A DNA stretch of 64,000 nt, taken from NCBI RefSeq assembly GCF_947496725.1, contig NZ_CANMDS010000001.1, forward strand, positions 744,001 through 808,000. The letters are read 5' to 3'. Position numbers and translations under genes: made by a program. The DNA is from an uncultured Dokdonia sp. (GTDB lineage Bacteria > Bacteroidota > Bacteroidia > Flavobacteriales > Flavobacteriaceae). A model generated the notes under the pieces. It ran no database searches. It was not told where the DNA came from and saw nothing but the letters and a program-made list of their open reading frames with translations. This document shows, one piece after another, positions 8,047-14,360 of this stretch; the stretch's first letter is position 1, and each line of letters opens with the position of its first letter.

Positions 8047-9152
8047 TTAGTGGGCTTTGAGATAAGGTTACTTATAAAGATACTCAATTGCACGCACACA
8101 AGTACTATCTCAAAAATAGGATAAAAATAAGCCACGTCTTTCTCTCTAAGCTTTCCAGCACTAAAACCTACAGCAAGCCAAGCTATAAAATAACGCACGC
8201 CCACTATAGCAAGTGCCCACTCCCACCTGTACATTAGGGCAAGTACGACTATAGCAACAATAAAAAACAACAACTGACTCGCATAGAAAAGACTCAAGAA
8301 AAATTTCTCTATAAACCTGTAATGACTAGCCGTAGTTATGTGTCTACGCTTTTGAGTAATCCAGGCACCAAAAGAGGTTTTAGGCGTACTTATCGTAAAA
8401 GACTCTGGGTGATATTGTAGGGCTGTGTTCTTTCTAGTACTTGCTTGATTTACAAATAAGTCATCATCGCCGCTTTTGATTTTCATATGGTTTATGAACC
8501 CTTTTTGCTCATAAAACATAGCTGCAGTATAAGCAAGATTACGGCCTACACCCATATAAGGTCTACCAGCCTTTGCGTAGGTAAAATACTGTATGGCAGT
8601 CATTAGAGTTTCAAAACGAATGAGTTTATTTATAAATGAACCCTTTATTTTTTGATATGCTCCGTACCCTAGTACGATCTCTTTTTTAGCAACAAAAGAG
8701 CCTGCCATATGCCTAAGCCACTGTGGAGAGGCAGGCACACAGTCTGCATCTGTAAAAACCATATGTGCGTGTGTAGCTCTTTTTATACCTAAGGTAAGTG
8801 CATATTTTTTATTACCCCAGAAGGCTTCGTTATTTACCACATTTACTTGATGTACATTTTTATGAGCGAGAGCATAGGCTTCCATCACCTCTTCTGTATC
8901 ATCACTTGAAGCGTCGTTTATGAGAATAATTTCAAATTCTGGATAGTCTTGCTCTAGAATGACCGAGACATTCTTTTGTAAATTTTGCGATTCATTTTTT
9001 GCGCAAATAATAACAGAAACTGGTGGTAATGAGGTATTAGGTTTTTGGGACGCTTTCGCGAAAGCGAACAACCAGTAGAAAACATAAAAAGCCACGTTTA
9101 CAAACGTGACTCCTATTAAAGTATAAAATAGTGCGGGATAAAATTGTTCCAA
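8037..9152 (-). CDS. Family 2 glycosyltransferase, membrane-bound
   Basis: A 371-residue GT-A fold enzyme with one N-terminal membrane segment (about 8-35) and about three C-terminal ones. Motifs for a processive or mannosyl-type GT2 are visible: SVIICAKNES, NDASSDDTEE, the metal-binding TDADCVPAS, and SGDDDLF followed by KRRH. It probably adds sugars to a lipid or surface polysaccharide at the inner membrane; the acceptor is unknown. It is first of three overlapping genes with the sigma factor and Nramp-like transporter. Copy 4 of the palindrome encodes FAFAKA exactly at the end of the first membrane segment. Confidence 0.9.
   Translation of the reverse strand: MEQFYPALFYTLIGVTFVNVAFYVFYWLFAFAKASQKPNTSLPPVSVIICAKNESQNLQKNVSVILEQDYPEFEIILINDASSDDTEEVMEAYALAHKNVHQVNVVNNEAFWGNKKYALTLGIKRATHAHMVFTDADCVPASPQWLRHMAGSFVAKKEIVLGYGAYQKIKGSFINKLIRFETLMTAIQYFTYAKAGRPYMGVGRNLAYTAAMFYEQKGFINHMKIKSGDDDLFVNQASTRKNTALQYHPESFTISTPKTSFGAWITQKRRHITTASHYRFIEKFFLSLFYASQLLFFIVAIVVLALMYRWEWALAIVGVRYFIAWLAVGFSAGKLREKDVAYFYPIFEIVLVCVQLSIFISNLISKPTKWK
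9051..9066. repeat. Chromosomal palindrome copy 4
   Basis: Exact core inside the glycosyltransferase gene, read as AFAKA at the cytoplasmic end of the N-terminal membrane segment. Confidence 0.95.
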
Positions 9153-9164
9153 TAGCTGTTATGC

Positions 9165-9362
9165 TTACTTATCTCCAGAACAATCACCCATTTCTTCGGG
9201 CATTTTACCACACATACCACAAGCTTCTCCACTCTTATTAAGAAATGGACTCTGGCTGGCACAAGTACCGGCAAACTTACCGTCTTTTTTTGCCCAAATT
9301 TTTATCGCAATTCCTGCTACCGATAGTGCTAGAAGGACTAATGTTATCAAGAGTAATTCCAT
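9165..9362 (-). CDS. Small membrane protein with Cys-rich tail
   Basis: A 65-residue protein with one N-terminal membrane helix (MELLLITLVLLALSVAGIAIKIW) followed by a short tail with four cysteines (C34, C48, C51, C60), including CGMCGKMP. The pattern CASQSPFLNKSGEACGMCG resembles small uncharacterised membrane proteins I recall from many Bacteroidetes. The tail could bind a metal or form disulfides; function is unknown. It has its own promoter (9377-9384) and lies 12 bp before the glycosyltransferase, so it may head that operon. Confidence 0.75.
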   Translation of the reverse strand: MELLLITLVLLALSVAGIAIKIWAKKDGKFAGTCASQSPFLNKSGEACGMCGKMPEEMGDCSGDK

Positions 9363-9376
9363 ACAATTATTTTGTA

Positions 9377-9384
9377 CAAAGATA
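9377..9384 (-). promoter_or_regulatory. -7 box for the small Cys-rich membrane protein and GT operon
   Basis: The minus strand reads TATCTTTG, 14 bp before the ATG. It may also drive the glycosyltransferase, sigma factor and Nramp-like genes. Confidence 0.55.
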
Positions 9385-9412
9385 CAGAAATCAAGTAGGA
9401 CGTAAAAGTTTT

Positions 9413-10198
9413 TTACGGGATAGGTATCTGCTGTTCTTGATCAAACTTAATGGTAGCAACCTCATTTGCCTTAGTTGCTTCTTTACTACCTCCCTTAGGC
9501 TCTATAGTGACATTTATGCTTGCCATACGCTCCTCATAAGGGATCTCTACGAGGTTATCTTTTGTGACTTTTAATATATCTAGAGGTACAAGTTTACCAT
9601 CTACAGAGGCCCACATCTGGTACACTTGCTCATCTGGAAGCTCTGGTAGTGTATTTACGTGTACATAAGATCTTTTTTCTAGCTCATTAATATAAGCTAC
9701 AGCCTCTAGTCTATTTGCTCTATTATTACCTTTAAGAATATATTTTTGAGTAGCTGTGTTATTAAGTATCATAAACTGCTCCTCTACAGATTGCAACATC
9801 TGCCTGTTTGAAACAATGTCATCATTAAGATTTTCTAGCAAGTTTGACGTAAACTTTCTGTCTTCTAGAAGTTCTTGATTTTGATTATAAATCATCATTG
9901 CCACAAGTCCAAAAAGAGTTGCTATGGTACAAGCTGCAATAGCTAGTAGTGGCAACGCTCTTTTAGGCTTAGCCTTTGTTTGTTTTAAAATCTTTGCTCG
10001 TAAATCACCAGGCACATCTACAGCATAAGATGCTGCATAGTTTTCTAAGTTTTCTTGTAGCTCATTATAAGTATTTTTTACCTCAGGAAACTTTGCTACA
10101 AAGTACTCAACCTCTTGAGACTCCATAGGTGATGTAGCTCCCATAAGGTAACGCTCCAACAAATCGCTTTCTAAAAATTGTGACACTCTATCACTCAT
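9413..10198 (-). CDS. Anti-sigma factor, RskA-like
   Basis: A 261-residue protein with a cytoplasmic zinc-finger-like anti-sigma part lacking the Cys/His motif (LLERYLMGATSPMESQEVEYF), one membrane helix at about 81-104, then a periplasmic RskA-type domain (YVHVNTLPELPDEQVYQMWASVDGKL is the conserved core). It should hold the sigma factor inactive at the membrane until a periplasmic signal triggers proteolysis. Its start overlaps the sigma stop by 4 bp. The divergent fasciclin gene is the likely target. Confidence 0.9.
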   Translation of the reverse strand: MSDRVSQFLESDLLERYLMGATSPMESQEVEYFVAKFPEVKNTYNELQENLENYAASYAVDVPGDLRAKILKQTKAKPKRALPLLAIAACTIATLFGLVAMMIYNQNQELLEDRKFTSNLLENLNDDIVSNRQMLQSVEEQFMILNNTATQKYILKGNNRANRLEAVAYINELEKRSYVHVNTLPELPDEQVYQMWASVDGKLVPLDILKVTKDNLVEIPYEERMASINVTIEPKGGSKEATKANEVATIKFDQEQQIPIP

Positions 10199-10749
10199 AA
10201 CACACTTATCATCAAAAATAAAACTCCAAATAATTTACGCAGTTCCCTTAAGCCTATTTTTAATCTTGACTTTACGGTTCCCAGCGGGATGTTTAACTCA
10301 TCACTTGCTTCTTGCTGGGTCATACCCTGAAAAAACAACGCATCTATCACCACACGATACTTATCTTCTAGCCCATCTGTATGCTCTTGCAAATCCATAT
10401 GTTCTATAGCCAGTGATGTAGACTGTAAATGATATACGTTAGAATCGTCTGTTTGGACTTCTTTATTCATTTTTCTTTTACGGCTACGCACTTTGTCTAT
10501 AGCCGTATTCTGGACCACCCTAAAAAGCCACGTAAATAGACGCGCTTTGTCTGCATCATACTTATGTGCGTTTTTCCAGATTTTTACAAAAGATTCTTGA
10601 AGTACATCTTGCGCAAGCTCCTCATCGTGTGTCACTTTTATAGCTACACCATAGAGCGCAGGCGCATAATGGTCATATAACAACCCTATGGCTCGCTCAT
10701 CTCCAGTTTTAAGAAGATCTACAATATGTTTTTCAACAAATGTCTTCAA
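10195..10749 (-). CDS. ECF sigma factor, SigK-like
   Basis: A 184-residue ECF sigma factor with region 2 (LYDHYAPALYGVAIKV ... DVLQESFVKIWKNA, RLFTWLFRVVQNTAIDKVR) and region 4 (GMTQQEASDELNIPLGTVKSRLKIGLREL). It uses a TTG start; no ATG is available nearby. It pairs with the overlapping RskA-like anti-sigma gene. In Mycobacterium, SigK/RskA control secreted fasciclin proteins, and here a fasciclin gene is divergently adjacent, so the pairing is probably the same. Confidence 0.92.
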   Translation of the reverse strand: MKTFVEKHIVDLLKTGDERAIGLLYDHYAPALYGVAIKVTHDEELAQDVLQESFVKIWKNAHKYDADKARLFTWLFRVVQNTAIDKVRSRKRKMNKEVQTDDSNVYHLQSTSLAIEHMDLQEHTDGLEDKYRVVIDALFFQGMTQQEASDELNIPLGTVKSRLKIGLRELRKLFGVLFLMISVL

Positions 10750-10805
10750 ATAATGTAGTTTTTAAGAATTAACGAAATTTTGGGAATACACTTTCATCCA
10801 ATGGT

Positions 10806-10813
10806 CAAAGTTA
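10806..10813 (-). promoter_or_regulatory. Housekeeping -7 box for the sigma/anti-sigma operon
   Basis: The minus strand reads TAACTTTG about 56 bp before the sigma start. The divergent fasciclin gene has no clear TAnnTTTG box, which fits control by an alternative sigma factor. Confidence 0.5.
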
Positions 10814-10872
10814 GTACGTACATCTAACATAGAAAAAGATTCTATAATAAACTCAACAAGTCCCACTTTATT

Positions 10873-11385
10873 ATGCAGTTCTTAAAAAAAATTACGCTCC
10901 TTATAATTGTCTCATTATCAATAAGTAGCTACGCACAATCTGACATTGTAGACATTATCGTAACCTCATCAGACCACACAACACTCGTTACCGCCATAAA
11001 AGCTGCAGGGCTTGTATCAACACTTAAAGAAGATGGACCATACACCATATTTGCCCCTACTAATGAAGCGTTTGATAAACTACCTCCCAAACAAATAGCC
11101 ACCCTTCTTAACCCAGAAAACAAAGCAACGCTCGCATCTATTCTGTCATATCACGTAATAGCCGGATCACTAACCGAGACAGAAATAATAAATAAAATAA
11201 ATGTAGAAAATGGCAGTTTTATAGTACAGACAGTAAATGGCCAGCAACTCGTGGCTACCCTAAAGGATAATAAAATAGTAATCACAGATACAACGGGTCA
11301 CACTTCTCTTCTCACTAAGACCGATATAAATGGGAAAAATGGCATCATACACGTGATAGATACAGTGCTAAAACCTAGCAACTAA
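10873..11385 (+). CDS. Secreted fasciclin (FAS1) domain protein
   Basis: A 170-residue protein with a signal peptide cleaved after SISSYA, then a single FAS1 domain. The H1 motif (YTIFAPTNEAFDKLP) and H2/YH motif (ILSYHVIAG), plus a C-terminal GIIHVIDTVLKP, are clear. FAS1 domains usually mediate adhesion or ligand binding outside the cell. It is divergent from the sigma/anti-sigma pair that probably regulates it, and ends in a strong terminator. Confidence 0.95.
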   Translation: MQFLKKITLLIIVSLSISSYAQSDIVDIIVTSSDHTTLVTAIKAAGLVSTLKEDGPYTIFAPTNEAFDKLPPKQIATLLNPENKATLASILSYHVIAGSLTETEIINKINVENGSFIVQTVNGQQLVATLKDNKIVITDTTGHTSLLTKTDINGKNGIIHVIDTVLKPSN

Positions 11386-11402
11386 AGTTTAGTTTAGTTG
11401 GA

Positions 11403-11428
11403 GGCCTCACGCGAGTGGGGCTTTTTTT
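11403..11428 (+). terminator. Terminator of the fasciclin gene
   Basis: An 8-bp GC-rich stem (GGCCTCAC/GTGGGGCT) closed by a GCGA tetraloop is followed by seven T residues. The chromosomal palindrome at 11430 begins 2 bp later. Confidence 0.85.
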
Positions 11429-11429
11429 A

Positions 11430-11445
11430 CGCTTTCGCGAAAGCG
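11430..11445. repeat. Chromosomal palindrome copy 5
   Basis: Exact core with TTA/TAA flanks in the convergent gap between the fasciclin gene and murB, 3 bp past the murB stop. Confidence 0.95.
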
Positions 11446-11448
11446 TAA

Positions 11449-12468
11449 TTATATCACATTCACCTCTGGAACAATCTTTATCCCAAACTTGTCCTCTACG
11501 GCCGCTTGTACTTTCATTGCAACTGCCCACACTTCTTGACCTGTAGCATTACCGTGATTTACGAGTACTAGAGCCTGCCTATCGTGTATACCAGCATCGC
11601 CAAAACGTTTCCCCTTAAAGCCTGCTTGCTCGATAAGCCACCCAGCGGGCACCTTAATTTGCTCATTGCCTATGGGATAATAAGGGATTTCTGTATGCAC
11701 TTTTCTAAGTTGAGTAAACTGCGCTTGTGAGATCACTGGATTCTTAAAGAAGGAACCGCTATTCCCTATTTTCTTAGGATCTGGAAGCTTAGACTGCCTG
11801 ATGGCTATAACAGCATCTGACACGTCTTTTAATGTAGGCGCTGTGATTTCTTTCGCTTTAAGCGTGTCAAAAATAGCACCGTAGTCAGTATTTATATTAT
11901 GATTACTCTTTGTGAGTTTAAAGGTGACAGAGGTGATAACATAGGCATCTTTAAGCTCATTTTTAAACACCGAATCACGATAGCCAAAAGCACAATCTTC
12001 TAGCGTAAACACCCTCACCTCTTGAGTGTCTCTATGCACAGCCTCGCACTCATAAAAAGTATCTTTAAGCTCTACACCGTAGGCACCTATATTTTGCACT
12101 GGTGATGTACCTACATTACCAGGGATAAGCGATAGGTTTTCTACGCCACCTAGGTTATGTGCTACACAATAGAGTACAAACTCGTGCCAGTTTTCGCCAC
12201 CAGCAACTTTGAGAAGTACTTCATTTTTTGAAAACGAATCATCTATAAGTGATACCCCTTTAATATCGAGATGTATCACAAGTCTATTTACATCTTGTGT
12301 GAGTAACATATTACTCCCTCCGCCTATAACAAAAGGATTAGGATATCTAGCATCTCCCAGCAACTCTTGCAATTGCTGTACAGAAGAAACGCTCGCAAAA
12401 AAGCGAGCGTTTACATCTATACCAAAGGTATTGTATGCCTTAAGCGATACGTTTTCTTGTACTGTCAT
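11449..12468 (-). CDS. murB: UDP-N-acetylenolpyruvoylglucosamine reductase
   Basis: Reduces the enolpyruvyl group to make UDP-MurNAc in peptidoglycan synthesis, using FAD and NADPH in the cytoplasm. At 339 residues it is the E. coli-type (type I) enzyme. Seen are NTFGIDV near the start, the FAD-binding FVIGGGSNML, NLSLIPGNVGTSPVQNIGAYG, and the catalytic region IGNSGSFFKNPV; AGWLIEQAGFKGKR follows. It overlaps the upstream aminotransferase gene by one base (TAATG). An unusual 10-bp perfect inverted repeat lies within its 5' coding region at 12387-12412. Confidence 0.97.
   Translation of the reverse strand: MTVQENVSLKAYNTFGIDVNARFFASVSSVQQLQELLGDARYPNPFVIGGGSNMLLTQDVNRLVIHLDIKGVSLIDDSFSKNEVLLKVAGGENWHEFVLYCVAHNLGGVENLSLIPGNVGTSPVQNIGAYGVELKDTFYECEAVHRDTQEVRVFTLEDCAFGYRDSVFKNELKDAYVITSVTFKLTKSNHNINTDYGAIFDTLKAKEITAPTLKDVSDAVIAIRQSKLPDPKKIGNSGSFFKNPVISQAQFTQLRKVHTEIPYYPIGNEQIKVPAGWLIEQAGFKGKRFGDAGIHDRQALVLVNHGNATGQEVWAVAMKVQAAVEDKFGIKIVPEVNVI
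12387..12412. repeat. Inverted repeat inside murB
   Basis: A perfect 10-bp inverted repeat (AAACGCTCGC/GCGAGCGTTT) with a 6-nt A-only loop on the plus strand. It encodes part of NARFFAS near the MurB N-terminus. It could form an mRNA hairpin about 60-80 nt into the message. Confidence 0.6.
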
Positions 12469-13658
12469 TAATCTTGGTATTGTTCTAAAGCAGCTTTAAG
12501 AATAGTAACTGCCTCTTTAAGATGGTTTTCTTCTAGCACATAAGCAATTCTCACTTGATTAAGACCTACATTATCACTGCTGTAAAAACCTGCTGCTGGT
12601 GCAACCATAATGGTTTTTCCATCTAGATCATAAGACTCTAGTAACCACTGTGCAAAGGCATCTGCATTTTTTATAGGCAACTCTGCAATACAGTAAAAGG
12701 CACCTTTAGGTTTTGCCACTTTTACTCCAGGTATTGCTTCTAGTCCTGCTACAAGTGTATTTCTTCGTGATACATACTCTTCTATTACATCGTCAAAGTA
12801 TGATTGAGGTGTGTCTAATGCCGCCTCAGATGCGATTTGTGCAAATGTAGGAGGACTTAAACGTGCTTGTGCAAACTTCATCGCTGTGCTCATAAGTTCT
12901 TTATTGCGACTTACGATACATCCTATACGAGCGCCACACATCGAGAAACGTTTTGACACAGAGTCTATCATAATAGTATGAGCATCTATATCACGCTGCT
13001 TCATCACTGAGTGATGCTTGTGACCATCGTAAGCAAACTCACGATATACCTCATCTGCAATAAGGAATAGGTCGTGTTTCTTTACAAGCTCTGCAAGCTG
13101 GCGTATCTCATCTTCTGAGTATAAATATCCAGTAGGGTTACCTGGGTTACAGATAACGATAGCCTTTGTTTTATCTGAGATTAACTTCTCAAAGTCTGAT
13201 ATAGGAGGCAAAGCAAATCCCTCTTCTAGTGTAGATATTACAGGTACAACCTTAACACCACTCGCCGTTGCAAAACCGTTGTAGTTTGCATAAAAAGGCT
13301 CTGGTATTATAATCTCATCTCCTGGGTCTGTAACAGATCCCATTGCAAATAATAAGGCTTCAGATCCTCCGGTAGATATGATAATATCTTCAGACGAGAC
13401 ATCTATACCGTGGTTGCTATAATAGCTAGCTAGCTTATCTCTATAAGACTGAAATCCTGCACTGTGACTATATGCTAAAACTTCAAGATCATTATTCTTT
13501 ACGGCATCTAGCGCTACTTGTGGCGTCTTGATATCTGGCTGGCCGATGTTAAGTTGGTGAATTTTAATTCCTCTAGCCTTTGCTCCTTCTGCAAAAGGTA
13601 CGAGTTTACGTATAGGCGATTGAGGCATTGCGAGCCCCTTCTTTGATATTGCTGGCAT
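12468..13658 (-). CDS. Class I/II PLP-dependent aminotransferase
   Basis: A 396-residue fold-type I aminotransferase of the aspartate-aminotransferase group. Visible are the substrate region HQLNIGQPDIKTP, NPGNPTGYLYSEDE, DEVYREFAYDG, and the PLP-lysine motif SVSKRFSMCGARIGC. The exact amino acid cannot be fixed. It is upstream of and translationally coupled to murB by a one-base overlap, an arrangement with no obvious metabolic link. Confidence 0.92.
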   Translation of the reverse strand: MPAISKKGLAMPQSPIRKLVPFAEGAKARGIKIHQLNIGQPDIKTPQVALDAVKNNDLEVLAYSHSAGFQSYRDKLASYYSNHGIDVSSEDIIISTGGSEALLFAMGSVTDPGDEIIIPEPFYANYNGFATASGVKVVPVISTLEEGFALPPISDFEKLISDKTKAIVICNPGNPTGYLYSEDEIRQLAELVKKHDLFLIADEVYREFAYDGHKHHSVMKQRDIDAHTIMIDSVSKRFSMCGARIGCIVSRNKELMSTAMKFAQARLSPPTFAQIASEAALDTPQSYFDDVIEEYVSRRNTLVAGLEAIPGVKVAKPKGAFYCIAELPIKNADAFAQWLLESYDLDGKTIMVAPAAGFYSSDNVGLNQVRIAYVLEENHLKEAVTILKAALEQYQD

Positions 13659-13724
13659 TGAATATTTTTTTTATACAAAAATGAGGAAATTATTGTGGTT
13701 TTTAAAACTAGAAGGAGGGTATTT

Positions 13725-13740
13725 TGCTTTCGCGAAAGCG
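13725..13740. repeat. Chromosomal palindrome copy 6 (one mismatch)
   Basis: TGCTTTCGCGAAAGCG, with the first base C changed to T. It lies between the aminotransferase start and the terminator of the DUF1573 gene. Confidence 0.9.
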
Positions 13741-13743
13741 CAT

Positions 13744-13771
13744 AAAAAAAGACCGCTATAAAACGGTCTTT
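13744..13771 (-). terminator. Terminator of the DUF1573 gene
   Basis: The stem AAAGACCG/CGGTCTTT with an 8-nt loop is followed on the minus strand by a T-run, 22 bp past the stop. Confidence 0.75.
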
Positions 13772-13793
13772 AGTTCCTTTGTTTAAAGTAATG

Positions 13794-14180
13794 TTACTCT
13801 CCAGCTTCTGGCTTTACTGTTCCTTTAATCTTAAGACTTTGTGGAACCTCAGATGCATTAGAATATATTGTTATAGTTCTTCTAATAGGCCCTTCTCGTT
13901 TTGTGTCATACTTTACTTCTATCTCACCTTTTTCTCCTGGCTGAATAGGACTTTCAGGTTTTTTAGGTATTGTACAACCGCAAGTAGAATATACTCTTGC
14001 TACGATAAGTACATCATCTCCTGTATTTGTAAACGTAAACTTACGCACACCGTCTGCACCATAGTCTATTTCACCATAATCTATAACTTCTGAATCAAAA
14101 GTGATTTCAGCTCTTTTCTCTTGTGCTTGAACGCTTACTACTAGAAGCATAGCGACAAATAAAAATAGTACCTTTTTCAT
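13794..14180 (-). CDS. Secreted DUF1573 (ASPM-like Ig fold) protein
   Basis: A 128-residue exported protein: signal peptide MKKVLFLFVAMLLVVSVQA, then one DUF1573 domain with its marks IDYGEIDYGADGVRKFTFTNTGDDVLIV, STCGCTIP and IQPGEKGEIEVKYDT. Such Ig-like domains are very common in Bacteroidetes; the molecular role is unknown. The open frame runs upstream to 14234, but ATG at 14180 gives a proper signal peptide. Confidence 0.92.
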   Translation of the reverse strand: MKKVLFLFVAMLLVVSVQAQEKRAEITFDSEVIDYGEIDYGADGVRKFTFTNTGDDVLIVARVYSTCGCTIPKKPESPIQPGEKGEIEVKYDTKREGPIRRTITIYSNASEVPQSLKIKGTVKPEAGE

Positions 14181-14322
14181 AATTTTAAATATTTGAGGGA
14201 ATTCAAATGTAGTCACAAAATACCTGCCTGCCAAAAAATGATATTAACATTAACACGTGACGATAACGTACATATGTGCCAAAAATAGCACGTAGACTAT
14301 ATATTAATCCTACTGTTATCCC

Positions 14323-14330
14323 TACTTTTG
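14323..14330 (+). promoter_or_regulatory. valS -7 box
   Basis: TACTTTTG matches TAnnTTTG, 30 bp before the valS ATG. Confidence 0.5.
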
Positions 14331-14360
14331 CTATCTATAAGACAATAATCAGACCAAACT

